The notes: generated from the sequence alone by a model not told the origin. A DNA stretch of 55,308 nucleotides from CAYXZO01 sp964469505 (GCA_964469505.1 CAYXZO010000008.1:1-55308), one strand, 5' to 3'. Shown: positions 1 through 9,111, counted from the stretch's first letter. Numbers and translations: made by a program.

Positions 1-2
1 TT

Positions 3-390
3 GGCTGGGGAGTGTTCCGGAGCCTGAAAGGGCGCGGTTTGCGGGGTGTCAGATATGTGGTGAGTGATAATCATGAAGGGTCTGTCAAGGTCTTGGAGCG
101 TTCCTGGGGCGGGGTAGTATGACAGGTGGTGTCGGGTGCATTTTATTCGGGACTTTATCAGCAAGTTCTCGCGCCAGGAGGTTAAGCTATATCTGTGGTG
201 GTTAAAGGATGTCTTCCTGGCGCCTGATCTGGCCAGAGCTCAAAAGCGGAAAAAGGAACTGGTGCCCAAGTTAGAAAGACCTGGAAAGGAGCGAGTAGGA
301 ACCTGGGGAGATGAGAATCTGGAGTTATGCTTTGATGTGTATTCCCTGACGATTAAGCGAGTGGATAGGCAACGATATCGGTCGGAGCCG
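3..390 (+). pseudogene. IS256-family transposase remnant, 5'-truncated and frameshifted
   Basis: Reading from base 3, the frame gives a stretch containing LRGVRYVVSDNHEG, which matches the VR.V.SD.HEG signature around a catalytic Asp of IS256-family (MULE-like DDE) transposases. That frame stops at about 121. The next frame resumes with WCRVHFIRDFISKF, the family's C-R-V-H-F-x-R motif, and runs on through a degenerate region resembling the helical C-terminal part (LTIKRVDRQR in place of the usual ER-N-EIKRR). The two halves therefore belong to one gene broken by a frameshift near 121-130. The 5' end lies outside the window, and the C-terminal tail dissolves before the neighbouring leftward gene. 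The element is probably dead. I saw no terminal inverted repeat. The family call is from recognised motifs, and the exact end is approximate. Confidence 0.7.
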
Positions 391-398
391 ACACAAAC

Positions 399-854
399 TC
401 ACCGAGTTTGCGCTGGGTTGCGTGGCGCTAGTTCGCCAGTTGCGAGCCAATAAATCCACAGTATGTACAGCACCACAACAGGGATGAACGGTATGTAAAT
501 TGGAAGATAGCCAGTGACTTGCCCTCTCCAGGCTCCGGCACCAATCGACCCCCATGTGAATACAAATGCGGCGTACATTGAAACCGTCAACGTGATAGTA
601 CCTAGCCATGAGAACCATGTTGACTTTTGCAAGTATCCAGCGACGAAGACCACGCTGAGAATGGCATTGGCGAAATCTGCCGCGGCAATGCCGTTTAAAA
701 ACTCGATCAGCTGCGCGGACCACCCGCTAGGTGGCGCTGGAAAGGGTGGGACATCCAAGAATAACAGGTAGGTTCCATTCACGAATATATGTCCTATTTG
801 ATAGAGCCCGTACCACATCACCAGCAATCGAGATATTCTGTTGAATGGTTCCAT
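399..854 (-). CDS. Small integral membrane protein, function unknown
   Basis: This 151-residue protein has about four hydrophobic segments (roughly residues 8-32, 55-75, 80-102 and 115-138), with a Pro-rich loop (PPFPAPPSG) after the first. I do not recognise the family. The ATG at 852-854 has no strong Shine-Dalgarno sequence. The gene sits alone between an IS256 remnant and a broken antitoxin-like gene, so it may be accessory. Its length and regular hydrophobic pattern support a real gene, but no function can be assigned. Confidence 0.55.
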   Translation of the reverse strand: MEPFNRISRLLVMWYGLYQIGHIFVNGTYLLFLDVPPFPAPPSGWSAQLIEFLNGIAAADFANAILSVVFVAGYLQKSTWFSWLGTITLTVSMYAAFVFTWGSIGAGAWRGQVTGYLPIYIPFIPVVVLYILWIYWLATGELAPRNPAQTR

Positions 855-906
855 CGTAGAGGTAATCCAGCCAGCAATTTTCGGAATCGTTCTGAAGTGT
901 ACGATA

Positions 907-1124
907 TCAGAATTTATTAATATCCAAAGGCTTAGTTTTACCTAACGCAGTTTCTCCCAGCGCTTTATCCGCTAATTTCTCAAGTACATCTTCAGGCTCA
1001 GCAAAAGAATTTCCCCATTTTTTTCAGAAATAATTTCATCAATCAACCAGCGCGCCAATGCATTTTGCTCTAATTCTGACAGCTTTGAGGCTTCCTCGAA
1101 GGCCTTTTCAAGTAGTTTAGTCAC
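907..1124 (-). pseudogene. Frameshifted antitoxin-like small protein
   Basis: From a GTG at 1122-1124 the frame reads VTKLLEKAFEEASKLSELEQ and on to RWLIDEIISEK. In the adjacent frame it continues WGNSFAEPEDVLEKLADKAL and ends with GKTKPLDINKF and a stop at 907-909. Together these match a family of about 70-residue antitoxin-like proteins (start TKLLEKAFEEA.KL, end GKTKPLD..K) that are often paired with RelE/ParE-type toxins. The frames are joined at a run of seven T on the plus strand (seven A in the coding sense) around 1018-1024; one more A would restore the reading frame. This may be a real inactivation, a sequencing indel, or slippage on the A run. No partner toxin was found beside it. 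Confidence 0.6.
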
Positions 1125-1217
1125 GATTAATGTCCAGACACTTTGTGCTTTTTAGATGGGCATTCATTTGTACGTGCATCAAGTCGGCAAAATGACGATG
1201 TCGCCAGTTTATTAGTC

Positions 1218-1580
1218 TCAGGCTTTATTCTGTCCCTGCTCTTGTGATGACTCCCCAGCTGCTTCCTTTTCCTGGGACCCATCTTCCGGTGAACCGCTCG
1301 ACTTCCCCTCCGCCTCCTTCTTCATTTCCTCCACGTAATTCAACTTCAGCTGACTCAAACTACCATCCAGTAACTGCTGCTCCTCAGTGGTCAGATTGCC
1401 CCTGGTTTTCTCCGCCAGGACATCCAGGATGTCAATGGAGAGGGAAGCGGCTTCCAGATTACGCTGTATTTTGCCCGAAACGGGGTCGGGAATTTTGCCC
1501 AACTGCACCCAGGCCGAAGTGGTAAGCTGGGTAACCAGTAAACTGAAAAGCTCCTCGCGGGTCAGTTTAGCCTCGGCCAT
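1218..1580 (-). CDS. DUF1844 family protein
   Basis: A 120-residue protein whose core (about residues 5-75, with AWVQLGKIPDPVSGK, ILDVLAEKTRGNLT and a helix ending LKLNYVE) is the DUF1844 signature. These are small helical cytoplasmic proteins of unknown function. The C-terminal 40 residues are a charged, Glu/Ser/Gln-rich tail of low complexity. I chose the ATG at 1578-1580 because AGGAAGGAG lies a few bases upstream; longer in-frame starts run back into the preceding gene. The gene lies 22 bp downstream of the GroES-like gene and is probably co-transcribed with it. Confidence 0.8.
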   Translation of the reverse strand: MAEAKLTREELFSLLVTQLTTSAWVQLGKIPDPVSGKIQRNLEAASLSIDILDVLAEKTRGNLTTEEQQLLDGSLSQLKLNYVEEMKKEAEGKSSGSPEDGSQEKEAAGESSQEQGQNKA

Positions 1581-1602
1581 CGGTGATAACGCTCCTTCCT
1601 GT

Positions 1603-2022
1603 TTAAGTTTCCGAGTCTTCCAATAACTGATCCAAATCGATCTGATCGTCCCGTTCCGCCACCAATATGCCAGACACGGGCACAATCAAATACCGGCTGT
1701 TTTTGTAAGTAATCTCAATAGCAGCTTTTTTCAAAAACAGAACATAATCCCCCACATTCACTTCCAGGGGAATGTACTTGACTCCATTGGGGTCGGTCCC
1801 CTTCCAGGATTCCTCCACCGCATCGGGATCCAACAAGGGCGTGCCCGGACCTACGGCCACAATATATCCCCCCTGTACCTTCTCCTTTTCCGTGACCGTG
1901 GGGGGCAAGTACAACCCGGAAGCGGTGCGGGTGGCCCCATCATCCGGTAGAATCAAGACCCGGTCGCCGATGACTTTCAGGTTTTTCAGGCCTTCCACAG
2001 CTTTGATAGTTTTCTTGTTCAT
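1603..2022 (-). CDS. GroES-family co-chaperonin-like protein
   Basis: A 139-residue protein with the Cpn10/GroES fold signature: KVIGDRVLILPDD near the N-terminus, then a mobile-loop-like segment (TRTASGLYLPP), GGYIVAVGPG, VGDYVLFLK, and a late strand YLIVPVSGILVA. Classical GroES is about 95 residues. This version has an insertion between the central strands (DPDAVEESWKGTDPNG) and an acidic C-terminal tail (DQIDLDQLLEDSET). No groEL is adjacent. It could be a chaperonin cap variant or a GroES-like protein with another partner. The ATG at 2020-2022 is preferred over upstream in-frame codons because conserved sequence begins only after it. Confidence 0.8.
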   Translation of the reverse strand: MNKKTIKAVEGLKNLKVIGDRVLILPDDGATRTASGLYLPPTVTEKEKVQGGYIVAVGPGTPLLDPDAVEESWKGTDPNGVKYIPLEVNVGDYVLFLKKAAIEITYKNSRYLIVPVSGILVAERDDQIDLDQLLEDSET

Positions 2023-2134
2023 GTCCGCAAATGTAAAGCAGAAGGTGCCAGAAACAGGCAACTTTTTAAGCCGCACCGCGTAAAATCTGCCACGGAAGAT
2101 GAAGACCAGGCCAAGAAATAGAAGGAGCTAAGCT

Positions 2135-2872
2135 ATGTCCACTAGAAACCCTGTTCTGAGTAACCTGGTTCAAAAATCATACGCATCTCCCTTTTCCCGC
2201 AGCGGAGTAATGAGCGTGCAGGGGGTGGTAGATAAAACCGTAATTCTCTTCTTCATCATGCTCATCGGCGCTTCCTGGACCTGGAAGCAATTCCTGAACG
2301 AAACCGCCGGCATCCCCGGCCTGATGATGGTGGGACTCATCGGTGGCTTCATCGCTGCCATGGCGGCCATGTTCAAACCCACCTGGGCCCCTTTTGCTGC
2401 ACCAATTTATGCCCTTTTGGAAGGTTTATTCCTGGGCGGTCTCTCTGCCATGTTCAATTACACCTGGCCGGGACTTCCGATTCAGGCGGTGGGACTCACT
2501 TTCGGCGTTCTACTGACAATGCTGATCCTCTACCGCACCCGCACCATCCGAGTGACCGACAAGTTACGACAGGGCGTAATGGCTGCCACCGGGGGCGTCT
2601 TTTTCTTCTTCCTGTTCGCTTGGCTCATGAGCCTATTCGGCATGCAAATGAGCTTTCTCTTTGACGCCTCGCCGCTGGGGATCGGCATCAGTCTGGTCAT
2701 CATCGGAATCGCCGCCTTCAACCTGCTGCTGGATTTTGACTTCATCGAAGCCGCGGCCCAACGGCAACTCCCTGGCTATATGAACTGGGTGGCGGCCCTG
2801 GGATTGCTGGTTACACTGGTCTGGCTATATCTGGAAATGCTGTGGCTGTTGAGTCGCCTGCGGGAAGAATAA
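2135..2872 (+). CDS. Bax inhibitor-1/YccA family membrane protein
   Basis: A 245-residue polytopic protein with about seven transmembrane helices after a roughly 30-residue N-terminal segment (NPVLSNLVQK...). The pattern is that of the bacterial YccA/BI-1 family: YALLEGLFLGGLSAMFN in the middle, ILYRTRTIRVT before the fourth or fifth helix, and an acid-rich late segment (LLLDFDFIE) before the last helices. BI-1 relatives are inner-membrane proteins linked to calcium leak and to FtsH in other bacteria; nothing here shows a specific role. AGAAGGAG lies just upstream of the ATG. The gene converges tail-to-tail with the glycan operon, with only 8 bp between the stop codons and no obvious hairpin. 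Confidence 0.88.
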   Translation: MSTRNPVLSNLVQKSYASPFSRSGVMSVQGVVDKTVILFFIMLIGASWTWKQFLNETAGIPGLMMVGLIGGFIAAMAAMFKPTWAPFAAPIYALLEGLFLGGLSAMFNYTWPGLPIQAVGLTFGVLLTMLILYRTRTIRVTDKLRQGVMAATGGVFFFFLFAWLMSLFGMQMSFLFDASPLGIGISLVIIGIAAFNLLLDFDFIEAAAQRQLPGYMNWVAALGLLVTLVWLYLEMLWLLSRLREE

Positions 2873-2880
2873 GTCTGTTC

Positions 2881-3873
2881 TTAGCCCCTGGACCGGGCGC
2901 GGGAGCGTTCCTTCAGCGCATCCCGATATCCGCTCAGAGCGGCATACCCCAGAATATACCGGATGAGTTGAAAAGCCACCGGTTCGGGAAATACCAGGCG
3001 ACCTGCACGGGCTAAGAACAAGACCACCGGATTGAGAAAAAGATCGTACAGGGGCGACCAGGAAGTGCTATCGCCCCCCAAATAACCCAGAATTTTAATA
3101 GGTAGGTACCCCGCCAGTTCCGGGTGACGCTCGATTAAGTAGGGGATACTGTAGCGCCCGTAAGCATAAAGCAGCTTCAAAGTCTCTTTAAAACCGTGGT
3201 GGTGATGATAAGTGACAGCCTCGGGACAATAAACAACCTTTCCTAAACCGCTGCGGGAAAGACGATAAGCGAACTCAGTATCTTCTCCTCCGTAGGCCGT
3301 GATGTTCTCATCAAACCCATCCAGTTTTTCAAAAACCTCCCGTTTGATGGAGAAATTCCCGGTAAGGATAAACTGGAAGGGTAAAGCTGCGCCAGGTTCA
3401 GCCTGACGGGCCCACTTGCGGGGGCCCCGATCCGGGTTATCCAGATATTTGAACCACCGGTTTTTTTTGACGAATGGTGCTGAGTAGTATTCTCCCCGGG
3501 TGGCCACACAACCCCGGTACTCATAGCCGGCCAGATGGTTCAGGACTAGATCGGGCGAAACCTCCATATCGCTGTCAATGAATAGTAGCACGTCCCCTTT
3601 TGCCTGCTCTGCGCCGCGATTACACGCTGCGGCCCGACCCCGATTCGGTTCCTGCCGCAGAGTTTTTAGGGGCAAATCGAAGGTGACCTGCGACAGAATC
3701 TTTTCCACCGGCTCCTTGGAACCATCATCCACGATGATTATCTCCAACAACTCCCGAGGATAGGTCAAATACTCGCAACTGGAAAGCAACCGCAGAACAC
3801 CGGCAGTATCGTTATAAACGGGAATAATTATCGAGACTTGGGGTTCGGAAGTCCCAGAATTTAATTCAGCCAT
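2881..3873 (-). CDS. Family 2 glycosyltransferase
   Basis: A 330-residue GT-A-fold transferase. VSIIIPVYND at residues 13-22, IIIVDDGS around 46-53, NRGRAAACNRGA and the metal-binding DxD-type motif FIDSDMEV around 98-105 define the nucleotide-sugar site. The acceptor-side region has GNFSIKREVFEKLDGFDE and YGGEDTEFAYRL, with the typical catalytic ED pair. It lacks obvious transmembrane helices, so it is probably a cytosolic-face enzyme acting on a lipid-linked sugar. It is the last gene of an overlapping five-gene glycan block (13 bp overlap with the GT4 gene), which suggests surface polysaccharide or lipopolysaccharide assembly. Donor and acceptor cannot be read from sequence. Confidence 0.9.
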   Translation of the reverse strand: MAELNSGTSEPQVSIIIPVYNDTAGVLRLLSSCEYLTYPRELLEIIIVDDGSKEPVEKILSQVTFDLPLKTLRQEPNRGRAAACNRGAEQAKGDVLLFIDSDMEVSPDLVLNHLAGYEYRGCVATRGEYYSAPFVKKNRWFKYLDNPDRGPRKWARQAEPGAALPFQFILTGNFSIKREVFEKLDGFDENITAYGGEDTEFAYRLSRSGLGKVVYCPEAVTYHHHHGFKETLKLLYAYGRYSIPYLIERHPELAGYLPIKILGYLGGDSTSWSPLYDLFLNPVVLFLARAGRLVFPEPVAFQLIRYILGYAALSGYRDALKERSRARSRG

Positions 3874-4979
3874 CCCAACTCCCGGTAATAACTGTACAAC
3901 ATATCTACAACGGCCTGCACGTCATGGGTTTTCTCGACCCAGGCACGGCCTTTTTGCTTGAGTTCCTTCACCAGATCTGGATTCTCAACCAGTCGCACCA
4001 AGTCTTCATAAAGGGTCTCCGCTCGCACGTTATAGAAAGGATGGTCCGGCAAGAAATGTTCATATTCGGGCACCATATTCGTACAGCAAGCCAGCCCCAA
4101 AGACAAGGCTTCTACTGAATTCATTCCGTAACCCCAACCACCGAGATTGGAAACCTGATCGATGTAGATATCACACTGGGCCTTGAGCTCCAACGTGTGT
4201 TGATACGGCTGGTTCTCTATTAATACGAACTTTACTCCATGGGTCCGCTCCAACTTGCGGGCGGCGGCGATAATCACATCCGAGCCTTTCCAGTAGCGGT
4301 CGCGGGTGGCATGACAAATACGCAGGGGCTGGTTCAGAGTATAGCGAGGTTTAAAGTCCCGCACCCGAAAAGGTAAAAACAGATAGCGCAAGCGGGGATG
4401 CTTCTGAAGCAAGTCCAACTCACTGGTGAGGTGCAGCTCCGCCAAATCGTCGATCCAGGGCAATACGCCACGGGTGCGCAAATCGTTACCGTGGTAATGC
4501 ACCACAATATGTTTGCCAGCCGCCTTCAGAGAATCGAAGGGCCAGGGCGACAGGCGCAGAAAGCCATGGCCGCTTTCCAAGTGGTAGATGTCGTAATCCA
4601 GTAGGTTATATTCCCTCAAAGCCTTTTTAATTCGGGGTATCCACAATAAATCCCGCAACCGGAAGAAAAGTCGCTCCCATCGGCTGGGGCCCCATTGTGG
4701 GGGAATGCCAGTGGCCTCGCGGTATAATTCCTCCGGCCGGTAAATCTTTTCTTTAGCCTGACGGAACCAGGTCTTCGCTGGAACCAGAGGCAAGTTCAGG
4801 CAAATATCTTCTTCGAAATCGCTGGTGGAAGGAAACAGCGTAACAAATCGGACCAGGTTCCCTCGGCGTCTGTGTTCCTCCGCAAACAACGCCAGGGTAT
4901 TGGCTGGATTTTCAGGGGCTACGTACAGGATTTTCAGGGGCTTACCAATAATAGATTCTTCTCCCTCGGGCTCGATCAT
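3861..4979 (-). CDS. Family 1/GT4-type glycosyltransferase
   Basis: A 372-residue GT-B-fold protein. The N-terminal Rossmann half starts with KILYVAPENPANT. The middle has a HYHGNDLRTRG acceptor-site-like motif, and the C-terminal half has a nucleotide-sugar region with YIDQVSNLGGWG and YGMNSVEALSLGLA, the E-containing GT4 signature. CHATRDRYWKGSD corresponds to the hinge stretch. The ATG overlaps the stop of the flippase gene (ATGA), so the two are translationally coupled. It likely adds a sugar during surface glycan assembly. Confidence 0.85.
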   Translation of the reverse strand: MIEPEGEESIIGKPLKILYVAPENPANTLALFAEEHRRRGNLVRFVTLFPSTSDFEEDICLNLPLVPAKTWFRQAKEKIYRPEELYREATGIPPQWGPSRWERLFFRLRDLLWIPRIKKALREYNLLDYDIYHLESGHGFLRLSPWPFDSLKAAGKHIVVHYHGNDLRTRGVLPWIDDLAELHLTSELDLLQKHPRLRYLFLPFRVRDFKPRYTLNQPLRICHATRDRYWKGSDVIIAAARKLERTHGVKFVLIENQPYQHTLELKAQCDIYIDQVSNLGGWGYGMNSVEALSLGLACCTNMVPEYEHFLPDHPFYNVRAETLYEDLVRLVENPDLVKELKQKGRAWVEKTHDVQAVVDMLYSYYRELGWLN

Positions 4980-6463
4980 GCCGGCTTAAACAGTTTACGT
5001 GTGATCCAGTAATAAATATCCCGCACTTCAGTCACTCCCAATAGAGCCGCCACAGGCAGATAGGCCAGCACCAGCAATAGATTGACCAACCACGGCAAAG
5101 AGGAAACCGATACAAGCCAATATATCACCCCAGCAGCAACGACAATCCGCAGCAGTTTGGTTCCTTCATACGGGATGGGGTAAAACCTGCGAGATGCCAG
5201 ATACAGCAACAAAGCCTGGGTCGCCTGGGCCGCCATAAAAGCCACGGCGGCGAAATAAAAGTCCAGCCTCCAGACGGCGAAAAACAGAAAGTTCAAGCCC
5301 AGATCCACTACCATTGCGCTGCCGGTAAACAGCGGTGCCAAGTAGGTCTTTTTCTTGATGTACATCCCTACCACCAGATTGACGTAGAGCCCCTGGAAAA
5401 TAAAGGCCAGCAAAATGAAAGGGATCACCTTCAGGCCCGGTTGATAGGCTTTAGTGATGATGGCAAAACCGCCCCAGGAGTGAATCAGAACCGGCGGAGC
5501 TAATAGCGCCACCCCCAGAAAGAGAAAGCCGGTGGTCAGCAAGTAAAGAGTCAAGATCCGGGCGTAGGTTTGTTTGGCGTCCGGCCGACCGGCAATGGAG
5601 AGAAAAAAGGGATGCCAGGCGAACCGGAAAGCCGCCACCACCAGCGCCATGAGAACCCCAATCTTATATCCGGCGCTGTAGTACCCTACCGTGGCCTTGT
5701 CGAAGAAATGACTCAGAATGTAACGATCCCCCAGCGTGGCCACCATGGCAAAGAGGACCGCTGGCATGGTTGGCAGGCCGAAGGCCAGCACGGACTTCCA
5801 CAGGCGGCTTTCCCATATAAGTTTCAATTGACCCCGAAAAGCCGGCGTGGCCACCAGCAGCTTTATGGTCGAGCTGAGAACATTGGCCCAGAGAACGCCC
5901 TTGATGCCCCATTTCCACCCGGCCACCAGGAGTATGTTTAGGGAAAGGTTGGTCAGCACTTCCAGGAAAATGATTATCACATACCGAACCGGCTGCTGGG
6001 TGCTGCGGTAGTACAGAACCGGAATGAATGAGAGGCCGTCCAGGGCCAGAATCATAATGGTCAACTTGACATACAAGCGTCCACCGGCGCCTTCACCCAA
6101 AGCCTGGATGAGCAGGGGACTCATTGACAGGATTATGAGAGAAAGAACGGCCGTAGAGACCAGGATGGAAAGATAGATGGTACTGAAAATCGTCCGCCGC
6201 CGCTGGGGGTCCTTTTCCGGAATGTAGAACCGCATGAAAGCGGCGTCCATTCCGTACATGTAGAGCACATTCATAATCCCCAAAAAGGGATAAATGAGAT
6301 TTAGAACTCCGTACTCCCGGGGGGAGAGAACGTTGGTGTACAGGGGGAGCAGCAGAAAGGTGATGGCTCGGTTGAGAATGTTGCCCAGGCCATACACCAG
6401 GGTGTGCCTGGTGAAGCGGCGAATTAGACCCGGCGAGGCAGCGGTGGAATTCATCTCAGTCAA
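4976..6463 (-). CDS. Wzx-type polysaccharide flippase (MOP superfamily)
   Basis: A 495-residue protein with about 12-14 transmembrane helices and few polar loops. It begins with a short cytosolic end and HTLVYGLGNILNRAITFLLL, the typical N-terminus of O-antigen/teichoic-acid flippases, followed by PLYTNVLSPREYGVL. The family moves undecaprenyl-linked oligosaccharides across the inner membrane. Its position between glycosyltransferases, with overlaps at both ends (8 bp upstream, 4 bp downstream), supports a role in a Wzx-dependent glycan pathway. No Wzy polymerase or ligase was recognised nearby, although the GT39-like neighbour could be a periplasmic-face transferase. Confidence 0.88.
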   Translation of the reverse strand: MTEMNSTAASPGLIRRFTRHTLVYGLGNILNRAITFLLLPLYTNVLSPREYGVLNLIYPFLGIMNVLYMYGMDAAFMRFYIPEKDPQRRRTIFSTIYLSILVSTAVLSLIILSMSPLLIQALGEGAGGRLYVKLTIMILALDGLSFIPVLYYRSTQQPVRYVIIIFLEVLTNLSLNILLVAGWKWGIKGVLWANVLSSTIKLLVATPAFRGQLKLIWESRLWKSVLAFGLPTMPAVLFAMVATLGDRYILSHFFDKATVGYYSAGYKIGVLMALVVAAFRFAWHPFFLSIAGRPDAKQTYARILTLYLLTTGFLFLGVALLAPPVLIHSWGGFAIITKAYQPGLKVIPFILLAFIFQGLYVNLVVGMYIKKKTYLAPLFTGSAMVVDLGLNFLFFAVWRLDFYFAAVAFMAAQATQALLLYLASRRFYPIPYEGTKLLRIVVAAGVIYWLVSVSSLPWLVNLLLVLAYLPVAALLGVTEVRDIYYWITRKLFKPA

Positions 6464-8078
6464 TCCGCGCTCCAGATCTTAATGGGTCCTCCCGGCGGTG
6501 ATACACTCGAAAAAGCGGTCGATAGCGCATAAAATCCAGGGGATAAAAGGACAACATATTCAGTTTCTTGAGCCAGAGGGGTGCGGGGCGTCCCTTAAAT
6601 ACTTTTTGCTCAGTTAAATTCCAGGCCGTCCGGAGGGAATCACTACGCTGGCGTAAAAGTTCTGTATCAGCCCACTGCATGTTTTCCGCCTGAAACCAGA
6701 AATCGTTGACTACCAACCAGGCATGTTCCGGTTCCCGCCAGCTTTCCGGCTGGGCCAGCGAGAGAGTCGGCAAACCTGAATAGTAATTGGAGGCCCAGAG
6801 TGTCCAGCCGGCTTGTTGCCATCCCACATCTCTTCCGGCGTAAGGTGGCTGGGTGATTATGTAATCTCCGTCCGCCGCCTTTTTGCCCACCCATTCGAAG
6901 GTCCGCCGCATGGTTACTTTATCCTGATACCGGCCGTAGGCGTTAAGCAGGCTGCGGGCCACCATGGGGAGAAAAAGCAGACCACCCATCAGGAATATTC
7001 CCGCCAGCACCGGCGTGGGAGAAAAGTGCCGTTTTACCAATTCTTCCCGCATTTTAAGGAAGGTTTTAGTCAAACCGGCGGCTCCCAGCATGAAAAAGGG
7101 CGGCATTAGGGGAATGAGCAAGCGGGGCTTAACGGCGAAATAAACTATCGACAGGCTCCCCAACACAATCCAGGGTAAAAGGAGCATCAGCAAATCCCGG
7201 CGCCGCTCATGATAAGCCAAAGCCACCGCCAGCAAGCCGAAAGCCGCCAAAAGGGGAGAGTAAAAATCCCAGGTAAGCAACACTCGATACACGATACGCC
7301 CTAGATTGGCCAACAACTTTACGGGATTCAATACAAACTGCTTGGAAAAACCCAACTCCCAATAGCGGATGAGAAAAGGCGTGTGATAATGAGTGTAATT
7401 GGCCCAAAATTGAATCAGTAAGCCTGACAAAATACCGCTGCCCAGCAGCAACCAGAAGGAAGGGTACAGCGAAAAAGCCCAAATGCGCCGATCGCCTATG
7501 AGGAAAATCCAGAACAACGGGATAAAAAATACGTAATTCCAGCGAAACACCAGGCTGAAGGCACACAGGAAGAAGGCTAGAAACAAAGGTAGGGGATCTT
7601 GGGTATCCAGAAAACGTAGCAGGAAATACGTCCCGCCGCACAGAGCGGCGATGGCTCCGATATCGGAAGCGGCGTTAATGCTGTAGAAAAAGGGACTTTC
7701 AGCAAAGCTAAACAGCAGGGCCGCCAGAATGCCGGTGGCGGGATTGAACAAGCGTTTCCCCAGCAGATAAATGAAACTGACGGCGGCCACCATGAACACC
7801 ACCCCCTGCCAGAAACCGGCGGATTCCGGCGCCAGTCCTAGCTGCTCCAGAACCCAGATGAAAGGTACCATGGTTAAGCTGGTACCGATGGGCCAGAAAG
7901 GGATTTTGCCGGCCATCAAGTATTGACCACTCTCCAGCAGGCTCCTCGCCCCAAGATAATAGCCTACCGGATCGCCGTCGAACAGGTAAGGCCCCCGAAA
8001 AGGCAGGCGCACCGCCACCGTCACCAGGGTCAAAACCGCTAAAACCAGATAGTGTTGCTTAACCGAAAAAGGCTTCAC
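6456..8078 (-). CDS. GT39/ArnT-like polytopic glycosyltransferase
   Basis: A 540-residue membrane protein with about 10-12 transmembrane helices and a soluble C-terminal domain from about residue 390. After the first helix comes FDGDPVGYYLGARSLLE, the acidic first-periplasmic-loop motif of GT-C enzymes (PMT/ArnT/GT39-like), followed by a Pro-rich second region. These enzymes use polyprenyl-phosphate sugars on the periplasmic face. The C-terminal part has PPYAGRDVGWQQAGW and other aromatic-rich motifs. The start at 8076-8078 overlaps the previous gene by 4 bp. The sugar and acceptor are unknown. Confidence 0.75.
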   Translation of the reverse strand: MKPFSVKQHYLVLAVLTLVTVAVRLPFRGPYLFDGDPVGYYLGARSLLESGQYLMAGKIPFWPIGTSLTMVPFIWVLEQLGLAPESAGFWQGVVFMVAAVSFIYLLGKRLFNPATGILAALLFSFAESPFFYSINAASDIGAIAALCGGTYFLLRFLDTQDPLPLFLAFFLCAFSLVFRWNYVFFIPLFWIFLIGDRRIWAFSLYPSFWLLLGSGILSGLLIQFWANYTHYHTPFLIRYWELGFSKQFVLNPVKLLANLGRIVYRVLLTWDFYSPLLAAFGLLAVALAYHERRRDLLMLLLPWIVLGSLSIVYFAVKPRLLIPLMPPFFMLGAAGLTKTFLKMREELVKRHFSPTPVLAGIFLMGGLLFLPMVARSLLNAYGRYQDKVTMRRTFEWVGKKAADGDYIITQPPYAGRDVGWQQAGWTLWASNYYSGLPTLSLAQPESWREPEHAWLVVNDFWFQAENMQWADTELLRQRSDSLRTAWNLTEQKVFKGRPAPLWLKKLNMLSFYPLDFMRYRPLFRVYHRREDPLRSGARID

Positions 8079-9052
8079 GGGGCCTTTAAATCACAAATGA
8101 AGGTGTCACGGAAAACGCCGCTGGCGCCGAAGTTCTCTTTAAAGCGAGCTAGGCCGAAATTGGGTTCCATATCCACGGTAAAAATACCAAAATCCAGATA
8201 AGTGTAACCCTGCTCACGGCACCAGCACAGCACTCGATAGAAGAGCAGATTCAGGGGCCGCAGATGCTGGAAAGCCTCGTCGTGGCTGATGTAGAAGGCC
8301 AGGGCTACCCGGGAGTTAACCAGAAACAGCACCACCCCGGCGGTCAAACGGCCCTGCCAGTATGAGCCAAACAGCAGAATACGTTCCGGGTACAATTCTT
8401 TTAGCCGTAGCAATTCTTCCAGAGTGTGGGTGGGTGCCACACCGTGGCGGATTTTCAGGTTACGCTGCAGAATCTGGTAAAACTCAGCCCAGTCTTCAGA
8501 TTGGCGAATCTCCACGCCAGCTCGCTGAGCCTTGCGCACGGCGGTGCGGTGCGTGGGACGGAAAGCGGCCAAAATGGCTTCATCGGAGTGGGCGATTTCC
8601 AGCATGGAAGAAACTTCCCGCTTCAGATAGCTAAAACTGTGCTTTAACAGGGCGAAGTCGATGTACTGGCTTACCCGCTGCTGATAGATAGCCGGGGGCA
8701 AGGTAAGCACCAGCCGATGGAAACCCTGTGCCTGGGCGTAGGCCTTCAAGGCCGCCACACAATCAAAACTCTGGCGGAAGGTTAAATCGGGGAGATATAC
8801 GGGGCCGCCGTAGGAAGCACCCGGGTGGGAGACCAACCAGCGTTCTCCATTCACCTGCCGTTCCGCGGCTGGAAACAGGGCCAACAAACGCCCTTCACGC
8901 CATAATAGCAGCGAATGGTCCCGGAACCGCTCTGGGGGATGGTAACTTAAAAACCGGCGTTCGTGAAATAGGGTGCCGTTATTGGCCCGCTGGACGAATT
9001 CCTCCCAGTGTCGTTCGTCAGCGGCTTGGAAACGACGTACCTCCAACGGCAT
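8075..9052 (-). CDS. FemAB/GNAT-like acyltransferase
   Basis: A 325-residue protein with the double-GNAT layout of FemAB-like proteins. The N-terminal half starts EVRRFQAADERHWEEFVQ and contains SHPGASYGGPVY. The C-terminal half has RTAVRKAQRAGVEIR, YQILQRNL, GVVLFLVNSRVALAFYISH and YLDFGIFT, then a late GLARFKENFGA close to the K-F-K-x-x-F-G motif of the family. Relatives transfer amino acids or acyl groups to cell-wall or surface-glycan precursors. Its place at the head of the glycan block, overlapping the GT39-like gene by 4 bp, fits modification of a surface glycan. The substrate is not known. Confidence 0.78.
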   Translation of the reverse strand: MPLEVRRFQAADERHWEEFVQRANNGTLFHERRFLSYHPPERFRDHSLLLWREGRLLALFPAAERQVNGERWLVSHPGASYGGPVYLPDLTFRQSFDCVAALKAYAQAQGFHRLVLTLPPAIYQQRVSQYIDFALLKHSFSYLKREVSSMLEIAHSDEAILAAFRPTHRTAVRKAQRAGVEIRQSEDWAEFYQILQRNLKIRHGVAPTHTLEELLRLKELYPERILLFGSYWQGRLTAGVVLFLVNSRVALAFYISHDEAFQHLRPLNLLFYRVLCWCREQGYTYLDFGIFTVDMEPNFGLARFKENFGASGVFRDTFICDLKAP

Positions 9053-9111
9053 GGTGAAAAACTAAGCCGGGCGGGGATATTTCGGTAAAGAAAAGCGGGA
9101 AGTTTCGGTTA

